Of a DNA stretch of 64,000 bases, positions 18,071-25,908 are shown in pieces. The DNA lies in contig NZ_AIDW01000009.1 in the NCBI RefSeq assembly GCF_000251145.1, positions 62,001 through 126,000 on the forward strand, read 5' to 3'. How positions within the stretch are numbered: position 1 is the first letter of the stretch; the number at the start of each line of letters is the position of its first letter. Below the pieces are notes generated by a model. It worked only from the letters and a program-made list of their open reading frames with translations, was not told the DNA's origin and did not search any database. This DNA comes from Sphingomonas sp. PAMC 26621 (GTDB taxonomy: Bacteria > Pseudomonadota > Alphaproteobacteria > Sphingomonadales > Sphingomonadaceae). A program made the translations under genes and the position numbers.

Positions 18071-19469
18071 GCTCTGGCTGCGTCGGATCGCTGGCATCCA
18101 GGCGCTGCTGGCGACGACGGCCTGTTCGGTCGGGCCGGCCTACGTCCGCCCGCCCGTCGCCACCCCCGTTGTCTATAAGGAAGCGACGGTTCCCGGCTGG
18201 CAGACCGCCGGCGTGGCGGTGCCGCCGTCCGGCTCGTGGTGGGAGGTCTTCGGCGATGCCGAACTGAGCGCGCTCGAAAGCCGGGTCGAGGCCGGCAATG
18301 CCGATCTCGCGGCCGCGGTCGCGCGTTACGACCAGGCGCAAGGGCTGCTCCGCCAGGCGCGCGCGGACCGTGTACCGCAGATCAGCGCGGGGACAGATCT
18401 CTCGCGCCAACGCGTGGCGGCGGGGCGGCCCTTGTCCTCCGGCAATGCCGCGACCTACACCGTCGCGTCGGTCGGCGCATCGCTCGATTACGAGGTCGAC
18501 CTGTTCGGTCGAGTCCGCAATTCGATCCGCGCCGGACGCGCTGATGCGGCCGCGAGCGCCGCCGATCTCGCGGGGGTGCGGCTGGGGCTTCAGGCGCGGG
18601 TGGCGAGCGTCTATTTCGACATGCGCGGGCTCGACGCGCGGATCGTGCTGCTGCGCCAGACGGTCGACGCCTATCAGCGCGCCTTCACGTTGACCGATAC
18701 GCGCCATGCCGGCGGTATCGCGTCGGGGATCGACGTCAGCCGCTCGCAGAACCTGTTGTCGAGTGCCCGCGCCGAATTGCAATCGGTGTCAATCGACCGG
18801 CAGCGCGACGAACATGCGATCGCGGTGCTGGTCGGCGAGGCGCCGTCGGGCTTCGCCATTCCGGTGGTCGAACGCCAGACCGCCCCGCCGGTCATCCCGG
18901 CCGGGCTACCGTCGCTGCTGCTCGAGCGGCGCCCCGACATTGCGGCGGCGGAGCGGCGCACGGCGGCGGCGAACGCGCGGATCGGGGTCGCGCGTGCTGC
19001 CCTGTTCCCCAGCATTACGCTCGGTGCTTCGGGCGGGTTCGAAGCCGCCAGCGGGGCATTGCTCAGCGCGGCGAACGGGTTCTGGGCGCTCGGGCCGTTG
19101 TCGTCCGCGCTGTCGTTGCTCGATGGCGGGCGACGTCGCGGTGGCGTGCAAATCGCGCGCGGGCAGTTCGACGAAGCGGCGGCGACCTACCGCCAGACCG
19201 TGCTGACCGCGTTTCGCGAGGTCGAGGACGATCTCGCGAGCCAGCGCTACCTGGCGGCACAGGAGCGCGAGCAGAGTGTCGCCACCGCTGCGGCGGAACA
19301 TACCCGCGAACTGGCGCTGATCCGCTACCGCGATGGCGCGGCGGATTATCTCGAAGTGGTCACCGCGCAGACCACGGCGCTCGATGCGGAACGGTCGTTG
19401 CTCGACGTCCGCAGCCGCCAGTTGCAGACCGCGACCGATCTCGCCCGCGCGCTCGGCGGGACGTGGTGA
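18057..19469 (+). CDS. Outer-membrane efflux lipoprotein, NodT family
   Basis: A 470-residue outer-membrane factor. The N-terminus has an Arg-rich start, a hydrophobic core and a lipobox ending TTAC near residue 23, then SVGPAYVRPP, typical of NodT proteins. Two OEP repeats follow, with LLLERRPDIAAAERRTAAANARIGVARA as the family hallmark. It starts inside the adaptor gene (14 bp overlap), completing the three-gene RND operon. It is distinct in sequence from the two other channel genes in this window. Confidence 0.92.
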   Translation: MRRARLWLRRIAGIQALLATTACSVGPAYVRPPVATPVVYKEATVPGWQTAGVAVPPSGSWWEVFGDAELSALESRVEAGNADLAAAVARYDQAQGLLRQARADRVPQISAGTDLSRQRVAAGRPLSSGNAATYTVASVGASLDYEVDLFGRVRNSIRAGRADAAASAADLAGVRLGLQARVASVYFDMRGLDARIVLLRQTVDAYQRAFTLTDTRHAGGIASGIDVSRSQNLLSSARAELQSVSIDRQRDEHAIAVLVGEAPSGFAIPVVERQTAPPVIPAGLPSLLLERRPDIAAAERRTAAANARIGVARAALFPSITLGASGGFEAASGALLSAANGFWALGPLSSALSLLDGGRRRGGVQIARGQFDEAAATYRQTVLTAFREVEDDLASQRYLAAQEREQSVATAAAEHTRELALIRYRDGAADYLEVVTAQTTALDAERSLLDVRSRQLQTATDLARALGGTW

Positions 19470-19473
19470 GGCA

Positions 19474-19501
19474 GGGGACGGCGTCGTCTGCCGTCGTCCC
19501 C
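19474..19501. terminator. Imperfect hairpin between convergent genes
   Basis: GGGGACGGC and GCCGTCGTCCCC can pair with a three-base bulge around a short loop. The hairpin lies in the 42-bp gap between the end of the RND operon and the end of the SDR gene on the other strand. It has no U-run, so intrinsic termination is uncertain. Confidence 0.3.
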
Positions 19502-19511
19502 CGCTGTCGGG

Positions 19512-20300
19512 TCAGGAGAGCGGCGGCTGACCGTTCGACGCGGACAAACCGCCATCGACCGGCAGGTTCACCCCGGTGACGAACCCCGCATCGTCGCTGG
19601 CGAGGAACGCGATCACGCTTGCGATGTCCTCGGGCTGCGCGCCGCGGCCCATCGGGATACGCTCCTCGAACTTCGCGACCAGCTCGGGCTGTTCGGTCAT
19701 CCCCTTGGTCAGCGCGGTATAGGTAAAGGACGGGTTGACCGCATTGACGCGGACCCCGGCCTTCGCCTCGTCCATCGCCAGCGCTCGCGTGAAGTTGGTG
19801 ACCGCACCCTTGGCCGCGCAGTAAAAGCTGTGGTTCCAGTCGCCACCAAGCCCCGATACCGACGAGACGTTGACGATGCACCCCTTTGTGCCGCGCCGAT
19901 GCGCGATCGCCGCCCGGCTCATCTGGACGACGCCGTAGAGGTCGGTCTCGATCACCTTGGTGAAGTCGGACAGGTCGCCCGCATCGAGCTTGCCGAGATG
20001 ATCGACCCCGGCGTTGTTGACGAGCACGTCGACCTTGCCGAACCGCTCGACCGCGAACGCAACCAGCGCCTCGCAATCCGCGTTTCGCGAAACGTCGGTC
20101 GCCTTGATCGCGACCCGGTCGCCGAGGTCGGCGGCGAGGGCTTTGAGCCCCGCCGCATCCGTGTCGCCGAGCACCACCGTCGCCCCCTCGGCGGCGAAGC
20201 GGCGCGCGGCCCCCTCGCCGCTCCCCGAGGCAGCGCCGGTCACGATCACGATTTTGCCGCTGAACCGCGCTATGTTACGCGCTCGCTGCCTGTTCGGCAT
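19512..20300 (-). CDS. SDR family oxidoreductase
   Basis: A 262-residue classical short-chain dehydrogenase. TGAASGSG (residues 21-28) is the cofactor motif, NNAG is at 95-98, and Ser147, Tyr160 and Lys164 complete the active site. Asp46 in VVLGDTDAAG suggests NAD rather than NADP. I start at ATG 20300, which overlaps the PfpI gene by 26 bp; the much longer frame upstream only reads the PfpI gene out of register. Overlap with the PfpI-like gene suggests one transcript. The substrate is unknown; the end PVDGGLSASNG is typical of glucose- or acyl-dehydrogenase-like SDRs. Confidence 0.85.
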   Translation of the reverse strand: MPNRQRARNIARFSGKIVIVTGAASGSGEGAARRFAAEGATVVLGDTDAAGLKALAADLGDRVAIKATDVSRNADCEALVAFAVERFGKVDVLVNNAGVDHLGKLDAGDLSDFTKVIETDLYGVVQMSRAAIAHRRGTKGCIVNVSSVSGLGGDWNHSFYCAAKGAVTNFTRALAMDEAKAGVRVNAVNPSFTYTALTKGMTEQPELVAKFEERIPMGRGAQPEDIASVIAFLASDDAGFVTGVNLPVDGGLSASNGQPPLS

Positions 20301-20844
20301 GCTTGCCCTCGGCAAATTCCTCGACGAGCTTCGCGCAGAAGGCGGGCAGGTCGTCCGGCGTACGGCTGGTGACGAGGCCCTTGTCGACGACGACCTCCTG
20401 ATCGACCCAGGTGCCGCCCGCGTTGCGGATGTCGGTCTGAAGCGTCGGGAAGGACGTGACCGTCCGCCCCTTGAGAACATCGGCCTCGACCAGCGTCCAC
20501 GGCGCGTGGCAGATCGCGGCGACCGGCTTTCCCTGCTCGAAGAAGGCATGGACGAACGCGACGACTGCCTTCGACCCGCGCAGCTTGTCCGCGCCGACGC
20601 TGCCGCCGGGGATGATCAGCCCGTCGAACGAATCTGCCGACACATCCGCGATCGCCTTGTCGACCGGAAAGGTCGCGCCGGGGTCGAGGTCGTTGTTGAC
20701 CGACTGCGCATCGTCCGTCGCGAGGCTGATGACCGTCACCGTGCCGCCCGCCGCTTCGACCGCGGCCTTGGGCTGGGCGAATTCGGGTTCTTCGGTGCCG
20801 CGGGGGGCGATCAGGATTGCGATGATCTTGCCGTCGAGCTTCAT
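20275..20844 (-). CDS. DJ-1/PfpI family protein (type 1 glutamine amidotransferase-like)
   Basis: A 189-residue protein of the PfpI/YhbO type. The nucleophile elbow is AAICHAPWTLVEA with Cys112 and the adjacent His113; an acidic residue around 20 (EEPEF) completes the usual Cys-His-Glu set. KVVTSFPTLQTDIRNAGG-like sequence follows, as in stress-induced PfpI proteins. Such proteins are reported as glyoxalase III/deglycase or protease-like enzymes. It is followed by the overlapping SDR and lies next to a catalase-like gene, a context of carbonyl or oxidative stress. Confidence 0.9.
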   Translation of the reverse strand: MKLDGKIIAILIAPRGTEEPEFAQPKAAVEAAGGTVTVISLATDDAQSVNNDLDPGATFPVDKAIADVSADSFDGLIIPGGSVGADKLRGSKAVVAFVHAFFEQGKPVAAICHAPWTLVEADVLKGRTVTSFPTLQTDIRNAGGTWVDQEVVVDKGLVTSRTPDDLPAFCAKLVEEFAEGKHAEQAASA

Positions 20845-20948
20845 GATTGTGTCCTGGGTTTGGTGGGGAGGGATGCGGGGCGATCAGGCGGGGGGCTGGT
20901 CGTTGCCCCAGGTGGCTGCCGCCGGGGACTTCCCGGCGGCAGCGCGGG

Positions 20949-22028
20949 TCAGGCGTCCGCCGCAGCGGGCTCGTGATACGGGCAGCCATTGGTCCGCGCG
21001 CGGAAGTCGGCGGAGTGACGGTAGGTATCGCGCCGCACGCGGTTGATGTTGCCGAGCGGCTGGTGCGCGGCGATCCCGGTCCACACGCTGAAGCGCGTTT
21101 CCTCGTTGATCTTCTGCACGTGTGCGTCGCTCCAGCTATCCTGCGCAGCGGCGCGGATCGTGCCGACGCGGACGAACGGCGCCTCGGTTTCCTTCCATTC
21201 GACCGTCGGATCCTCGACCGGTTGCGCATCCAGGTCGCGGCAGAGCTGAACGCGGAATTCCCACTCTGCGTTCAGGCCGCGCATTTCCTTCTGCACTTCC
21301 TCGCGGATCGCATTCTCGCGGCCACCGACGTGGATTTCCTTGCCGGTCAGTACGGTCATCGCAGGCGCGACCGGGGCGACGCTGAACTTGGCGATGTAAT
21401 CCCCGAAGCGAAACGCCGTCACGCTGTAATAGGTCTCCCCGAGCGGCTCCGAATTCGGCGCGCCGCCAAGCGCGTTGAGCGCGGCGGGCAAGGCACCGCC
21501 GACCGCTTCGAGCACCTGCCGCGCACCCTGCAGCGTCGCCGAAATGACCTTCTTGGTCCCTTCCAGCCGGTCGGTCGTCTTCGCGAGCAGCTTGAGGTTG
21601 CCGAGGAATGAGTCGGCGTCCTTGGCCTGGAAGACGGAGCCGTTGACCATCACGAAGTCCTGCGCCGTGCCCTCGGACCCAGGCAGCCGCTCGCCCGCCA
21701 CGTCGAAGACCTTAAGGGCCATGCCGCGTGGCAGGCTGATGACGTCGGGCAGGATGTCGCCCGCGTTGGTCGACAGGCGCATCAGCACCTTGTGCTTGCC
21801 CGGCGTGGCGAACAGCCCCTGCGCCAGTTCGGCGGGCAGATTGGCGTCGATCTCGAGCTCGCCCTCGATGAGACCGTGCGACTTGGCATGGACCGAGCGA
21901 ACGGCATGCCCGTAGTCCTCGGCGGTGCGCTCGAGGATCGTGTCGAACGCGGCGTTGAGACCGGCGATCGTCTCGCGTTCATCCGCTTTGACGGTCTCGA
22001 CGGATGGGCTGTAGCGAACGGGGGACAT
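20949..22028 (-). CDS. Catalase-related haem protein (short catalase family)
   Basis: A 359-residue member of the catalase-like superfamily, much shorter than monofunctional catalases (about 480-750). The distal His47 is in RSVHAKSHGLIEGEL, matching the VHAKG region of catalases. AQDFVMVNGSVFQAKDADSFL matches the conserved DFVMINxPVFFxxDxxxF region. RVRRDTYRHSADFRARTNG near the C-terminus resembles the haem-proximal segment. The C-terminal NADPH-binding part of large catalases is absent. Short members have been reported with weak catalase, peroxidase or SrpA-like activity, so peroxide removal is likely but the exact activity is not certain. Confidence 0.85.
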   Translation of the reverse strand: MSPVRYSPSVETVKADERETIAGLNAAFDTILERTAEDYGHAVRSVHAKSHGLIEGELEIDANLPAELAQGLFATPGKHKVLMRLSTNAGDILPDVISLPRGMALKVFDVAGERLPGSEGTAQDFVMVNGSVFQAKDADSFLGNLKLLAKTTDRLEGTKKVISATLQGARQVLEAVGGALPAALNALGGAPNSEPLGETYYSVTAFRFGDYIAKFSVAPVAPAMTVLTGKEIHVGGRENAIREEVQKEMRGLNAEWEFRVQLCRDLDAQPVEDPTVEWKETEAPFVRVGTIRAAAQDSWSDAHVQKINEETRFSVWTGIAAHQPLGNINRVRRDTYRHSADFRARTNGCPYHEPAAADA

Positions 22029-22540
22029 GGCGAACTCCTGATGGATGGCGGGGCGGCGGGATCAGTGGAAGAACGCCGGTCCCGCCAACAACGTTCAACG
22101 CGGGCGATCGATCAGCGCGGACACGGTGCCGCTCTCGCTCTGTCTCTCCGAGGTACGAACGCGTTCGCACCGTCGCTGGTTTCCGTAGGCAACCGCACCC
22201 AGCCCGAATTGGCGGGATCGGCCGAAATTCGTTGAGGCATGGCGTGGATGTACCGAAGGCACCGCTGCCCCCCATCAGGCCGAGCCGCGAAGGTGCGACC
22301 GCGCCACCCGCACCCTGCGATCGCGGAGCCTCGGCGGCGCGCCTTCGGACGTACACTCTTGCCTGAAAATCCGTTCGACGGCGAGATGTTCGGCACATGC
22401 CCGATCAAGGGCTGCTGCTTTTGGGTGATCAGTGTTGCACCATCGATGCATCCAGCCGACCAGTCCTGTGTTGCGCCAAAGGATAACCGTCGATCGGCCG
22501 ATCTATAATATCACGCCAACTACGATGGCACTATTCACCA
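22029..22540. other. Intergenic stretch without a recognised gene
   Basis: About 510 bp between the catalase-like start and the tricorn relic. It holds the catalase promoter. No reading frame here looks like a conserved protein, and the missing N-terminal part of the tricorn gene is not detectable in any frame. Base composition falls near 22490-22540 (ATAATATCACGCCAACTACG). It is probably decayed sequence. Confidence 0.5.
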
Positions 22541-23407
22541 ATGCGCATCAGCGACCGGTTCCGCGCGTCGGTCGGCGATCCCGCTGCCAAGGCGCAGGAG
22601 GGCGACTTCCTGCTCGCGGTCGATGGCGAGCCTCTGAAGGCACCGGACGACCCCTATGGTGTGCTCGCGGAGCACCACAGCCCACTGACGCTGACGATCG
22701 CGACCACGTCCGATGGCCCCACGCATACGATCACGGTCGACCCGGTCGCCAGCGAGGGCGAGATCAGGAAGCTGGACTGGATCGCCCGCAATCGCACCAT
22801 GGTCGAACGGCTGAGCGGAGGTCGGGTATGCTACGCCTATCTCTCGGACTTCAACGCGCTCGGGTCGGAGGACTTCCTCCGCCAATATTATCGGCAGGCC
22901 GACAAGGCGGGTATGGTGATCGACGTTCGTGGCAATCTGGGTGGTTTCACGAGCCAGTCGGTGCTCGACCTGTTGCGCCGCCCGCAGGGCGGTATCTTCA
23001 GCAACCGCGAAGGCGGCGTCATTGCCTTGCCGGGGGCGATCGCTCCACCGCGCCTGGTCATGGTCACCAACCTGTTTTCGGCATCCGACGGCGATCAGTT
23101 TCCCTATTATTTCCGCACCTGGGGCATGGGGGCGGTCATCGGCCAGCGAACCTTGGGCGGTGTGCGTGGGATCAAGGGCCCATGGCTGCTGATCGACGGG
23201 ACCTACATCACCGTTCCGAAAGACTCGCTCCTGACCGAGGCGGGAGCCAAGATCATCGAAAACCGTGGGGCCGAGCCCGACATCGTTGTGGATGACAGTC
23301 CCGCGGATCGAATTGCGGGGCGAGATCGCCACCTGGAGCAGGCGGTCGTAACCGTCATGGGCAGCGCTGTTCCAGGACAGGGCGGAAACCGGAGAAGCGT
23401 CAAGTAA
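22541..23407 (+). CDS. N-terminally truncated tricorn-protease homologue (S41 peptidase relic)
   Basis: The 288 residues match only the last third of tricorn-type proteases, which usually exceed 1000 residues. Seen here are the end of the PDZ domain (EGDFLLAVDGEPL), the S41 core (MVIDVRGNLGGFTSQSVLDL) and the nucleophile region LFSASDGDQFPYYF with Ser182. The propeller domains and the core-1 domain carrying the catalytic His are absent, so it should be inactive. The frame starts inside the PDZ domain and has no good Shine-Dalgarno. I read it as a degraded gene, although the remaining frame is intact. It overlaps the convergent GNAT gene by 8 bp. Confidence 0.75.
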   Translation: MRISDRFRASVGDPAAKAQEGDFLLAVDGEPLKAPDDPYGVLAEHHSPLTLTIATTSDGPTHTITVDPVASEGEIRKLDWIARNRTMVERLSGGRVCYAYLSDFNALGSEDFLRQYYRQADKAGMVIDVRGNLGGFTSQSVLDLLRRPQGGIFSNREGGVIALPGAIAPPRLVMVTNLFSASDGDQFPYYFRTWGMGAVIGQRTLGGVRGIKGPWLLIDGTYITVPKDSLLTEAGAKIIENRGAEPDIVVDDSPADRIAGRDRHLEQAVVTVMGSAVPGQGGNRRSVK

Positions 23408-23885
23408 GCGGGTATCGCTTGCCGATCCGGTCGACCGGGGTGCCGTCCGCGAGGGGCGCCGCGCGGACCACGTCGTGATCGATGAATCCCACGCGGCTAT
23501 AGAAGGACAGCCCCCCGGCGTTGTCAGCACGGATGGTCGCGTTGATGGCCGACAGGCCCTGCCTGGCCGCTTCCGTCCGCGTCTGCGCGAATAGCCGCGT
23601 GCCGATGCCCTTTTGCGTGTGATCGACCCGCGCAAACGTCGCGATGTCGCCGATGTCGTCGGGAAGGGCAGACGACCGCATGAGCGTTTGAAAAGCGTGC
23701 AGCGATCCATCGTCGTCCTGTGCGACGAAACAGCATAGAATCGTGGGGCCCGTCAGCAGGGCGTCGGCCATTGCCTGAGCGGTAAAGGCCGTTTCAAACG
23801 CGGTCGTGCCCCCGCGAGCAATGATCTCGTTGAGCAACGCGGCCAATGCCGGAGGGTCGCTGTCCTGAACGGGTCTGATCTGCAT
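23400..23885 (-). CDS. GNAT family N-acetyltransferase
   Basis: A 161-residue acetyltransferase. MQIRPVQDSDPPALAALLNEII is the usual first strand and helix; motif A is DIATFARVDHTQKGIGTRLFAQTRTEAARQG (acetyl-CoA pyrophosphate loop QKGIGT), and motif B is NAGGLSFYSRVGF. I start at ATG 23885, preceded by GGAGGT at a 5-nt distance; the frame upstream encodes nothing GNAT-like. It could be a phosphinothricin/methionine sulfoximine-type acetyltransferase (LNEIIARGGTTAFE resembles them), but the substrate is not certain. Confidence 0.85.
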   Translation of the reverse strand: MQIRPVQDSDPPALAALLNEIIARGGTTAFETAFTAQAMADALLTGPTILCCFVAQDDDGSLHAFQTLMRSSALPDDIGDIATFARVDHTQKGIGTRLFAQTRTEAARQGLSAINATIRADNAGGLSFYSRVGFIDHDVVRAAPLADGTPVDRIGKRYPLT

Positions 23886-24315
23886 CTTACCTCCAATCTC
23901 GCGGTGGCCATCGCCCTCTGCCGACGGGATCGTCTCATCAGGGCGCCGCCAACGTCCGCCGTTGGTGGCACAAGCTGCGGACTCGCATTGCCCGGCAACC
24001 GACATCAACGATCGGAGGAAGCTTCGAGGTGCAAGAGGGGGGCGTAAGCGTCCGGATCCGGGTCACTGTCACGTCAAAACCGCCGGCATCCGTCAATTGG
24101 ATTCGCGATGATCGACCATTACCATGCGCCCGGGACTTCGCTTTTCCACTTATGGTGGCGATCGCGGCCGCGAGCGTGACGCTTCGCGCGCAAGAGCGTT
24201 GAAGGTTTTCGTCCGACTTTATACGAGCAACGGATTGGTTACTCCAATCGCCTTGCGCTCGGCACTCGCGCCCAGCAGCACGTATTCAGGCAGATCGTCA
24301 GGGTTTTGAATCGCA
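23886..24315. other. Intergenic stretch without a recognised gene
   Basis: About 430 bp between the divergent GNAT and rlmJ genes. It must carry both promoters. I found no recognisable protein, RNA or repeat. The part near 24060-24280 is less GC-rich than the surrounding genes, which fits regulatory or decaying sequence. Confidence 0.5.
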
Positions 24316-25140
24316 ATGAATTATCGTCATTCCTTCCATGCCGGCAACAGCGCCGATGTCGTGAAGCACAGCCTGCTGATCGCCCTCGTGCGGGCCTTGC
24401 AGCAGAAGCCGGGCGCGCTAACGCTGATTGACACCCACGCCGGCTGTGGAGTGTACGACCTTGACGGCGGGGACGCCCGACGCACCGGCGAATCCACGCA
24501 GGGTGTGCTGCGGGTCTTTGCCGACCCCAATCCCCTGCTGGACGATTACCGCGCCGCCGTACAGGCGGTGAATGTCGCCGCCGAGCCCCGCTTCTACCCC
24601 GGGTCACCGCGGATCCTGGCGCAGCTGCTGCGCCCGCAGGACTTCCTGATCCTGAACGAAAAACATCCCGATGATGCCTATACCCTGCGCGGCGTGATGC
24701 GCGACACATCCGCCGCGGTGCATGAGCGCGACGCCTACGAGCTTTGGCTCGCGATGCTGCCGACCCGAACCGCGCGTGGCGTGGTGGTGGTCGACCCGCC
24801 GTACGAGCAGCTCGATGACCGTGAACGAATCACGTCCACGCTCGCCGCGGCGCACCGCAAATGGGCGCATGGCGTCACGGTGATCTGGTATCCGCTGAAA
24901 GACCGCGCCACGCATTGGGAGTGGAAGGCGCAGTTGCGCAAGCTCGGCATCCCGAAAATGCTGTGGGTGGAGCATTGGTTGTACGATGACGATCAGCCCG
25001 GCATCTATAACGGTGCAGGCCTTTATATCGTCAACCCGCCCTACGCCTTCACGCAGGCCCTGCCGCCCCTGCTGGAGGCTCTGCGCGCCGTGCTGGCGCC
25101 GGAGGGGCATAGCGGCGAGATCTCAACCGACTGGTTGTAG
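24316..25140 (+). CDS. rlmJ: 23S rRNA (adenine(2030)-N6)-methyltransferase RlmJ
   Basis: A 274-residue protein with the diagnostic RlmJ/YhiR start MNYRHSFHAGN, the SAM-binding IDTHAGCGVYDL (residues 38-49) and the N6-adenine methyltransferase motif IV DPPYE (160-164). RlmJ methylates A2030 of 23S rRNA before 50S assembly. Length matches the family (about 280). The C-terminal LYIVNPPYAF segment is also typical. It lies in a gene-poor stretch with no operon partner. Confidence 0.95.
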   Translation: MNYRHSFHAGNSADVVKHSLLIALVRALQQKPGALTLIDTHAGCGVYDLDGGDARRTGESTQGVLRVFADPNPLLDDYRAAVQAVNVAAEPRFYPGSPRILAQLLRPQDFLILNEKHPDDAYTLRGVMRDTSAAVHERDAYELWLAMLPTRTARGVVVVDPPYEQLDDRERITSTLAAAHRKWAHGVTVIWYPLKDRATHWEWKAQLRKLGIPKMLWVEHWLYDDDQPGIYNGAGLYIVNPPYAFTQALPPLLEALRAVLAPEGHSGEISTDWL

Positions 25141-25605
25141 GTTTGGAATAACCCGCATCGCTTGCGTTCGCAGATTGCCGGAAGGGCCGGCGCGCCGGAC
25201 GGGCGTGGGAACGGCTCTGGGAATGTGTGGGTTTGTCGAATTGATCCGGTCGACATCGAACCCATGGTCGGATCACAAGCTCAGTTAGAAGGCTGAGGGC
25301 GCCGCGTCGGCACGATCGTCGAGATCGATCGCCGCCATGCTCAGACCTTGCAGGAGTGCGAGCGCAACGGCTCCGGTCGGGCGAGGGTCGGTCGTCATTG
25401 AATAGCCCTCGAATCCGCCTGTCGTCAGTTGCTTCCAATGGCCGATAGAAAACATGGAGGCACCTGCGGGGGCCAGGGTGTTTTGAAATCTTCGAAACGT
25501 CGACGGAGCGCGGGAAGGCCGGCGCTGAAGCCTATTCGTTTATGACAGGCGGGCGGATCGCCTCATTCGGCAACGGCTAGGTAGCAACGACACCATTTCG
25601 AAAAA
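25141..25605. other. Intergenic stretch between rlmJ and tRNA-Phe
   Basis: About 465 bp. Nothing conserved was recognised apart from a small frame on the minus strand (25285-25455, listed separately) and a hairpin at the tRNA 3' end. There is no partial copy of the tRNA 3' end that would mark an integration site. Confidence 0.45.
25285..25455 (-). CDS. Small hypothetical protein or gene fragment (56 residues)
   Basis: An ATG frame of 56 residues starting MFSIGHWKQLTTGGFEGYSM and ending DDRADAAPSAF. The composition is protein-like (PTGAVALALLQGLSMAAIDL looks like an amphipathic helix), and the frame stays open for about 85 nt upstream of the ATG, so it may be the C-terminal remnant of a larger gene, possibly a TetR-like regulator. 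There is no convincing ribosome-binding site. Weak evidence. Confidence 0.25.
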   Translation of the reverse strand: MFSIGHWKQLTTGGFEGYSMTTDPRPTGAVALALLQGLSMAAIDLDDRADAAPSAF

Positions 25606-25610
25606 TGGTG
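25591..25610 (-). terminator. TTCG-loop hairpin overlapping the tRNA-Phe 3' end
   Basis: On the minus strand CACCATTT and AAATGGTG pair perfectly (8 bp) around a TTCG loop. The 5' arm includes the CACCA end of tRNA-Phe. It could act in termination or 3' processing of the tRNA precursor; no U-run follows. Confidence 0.4.
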
Positions 25611-25681
25611 CCCGAGGGCGGATTCGAACCACCGACACTGCGATTTTCAGTCGCATGCTCTACCAACTGAGCTACTCGGGC
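25606..25681 (-). tRNA. tRNA-Phe (anticodon GAA)
   Basis: A complete 76-nt cloverleaf including encoded CCA. The acceptor stem is GCCCGAG/CTCGGGC with discriminator A; the D-arm is GCTCAGTTGGTAGAGC; the anticodon loop is ACTGAAAATC with anticodon GAA; the T-arm contains GTTCGAATC. The 5' base is at 25681 and CCA at 25608-25606. Confidence 0.97.
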
Positions 25682-25722
25682 ACACCGGCCGACCCCGCTG
25701 GAGCCGTCTGGGAAGCGGCCTC

Positions 25723-25908
25723 TTAGTCGGGTGATTTCGTGCTGTCTAGCCCGTCTTCTTCATCTCCTGGCGGCATCGTCACCGGAATCGCATAGCCTTC
25801 GCCCAGCCACTGCAGCAGGTCGCGGTCCCGACAGCCTTGGCTGCAGAAGGGAGCATGCGCCTGGGACAGCGGTTTTCCGCACAGGGGACAGGGTTTGTTA
25901 CGGGGCAT
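25723..25908 (-). CDS. yacG: DNA gyrase inhibitor YacG (zinc-finger protein)
   Basis: A 61-residue protein. The zinc site is Cys7, Cys10 (CPLC), Cys22 and Cys26 (FCSQGC), followed by the conserved RDRDLLQWLGEGYAIP. This is the complete YacG family signature; E. coli YacG binds GyrB and inhibits its activity. The ATG directly follows the stop of the RNase E/G-like gene (one base shared), and maf precedes that, an order common in sphingomonads. Confidence 0.93.
   Translation of the reverse strand: MPRNKPCPLCGKPLSQAHAPFCSQGCRDRDLLQWLGEGYAIPVTMPPGDEEDGLDSTKSPD

Noticed and set aside
22029..25681. Genomic island integrated at tRNA-Phe
   Set aside because: No integrase and no second copy of the tRNA 3' end were found. 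The patch is gene-poor but cannot be called an island on this evidence.
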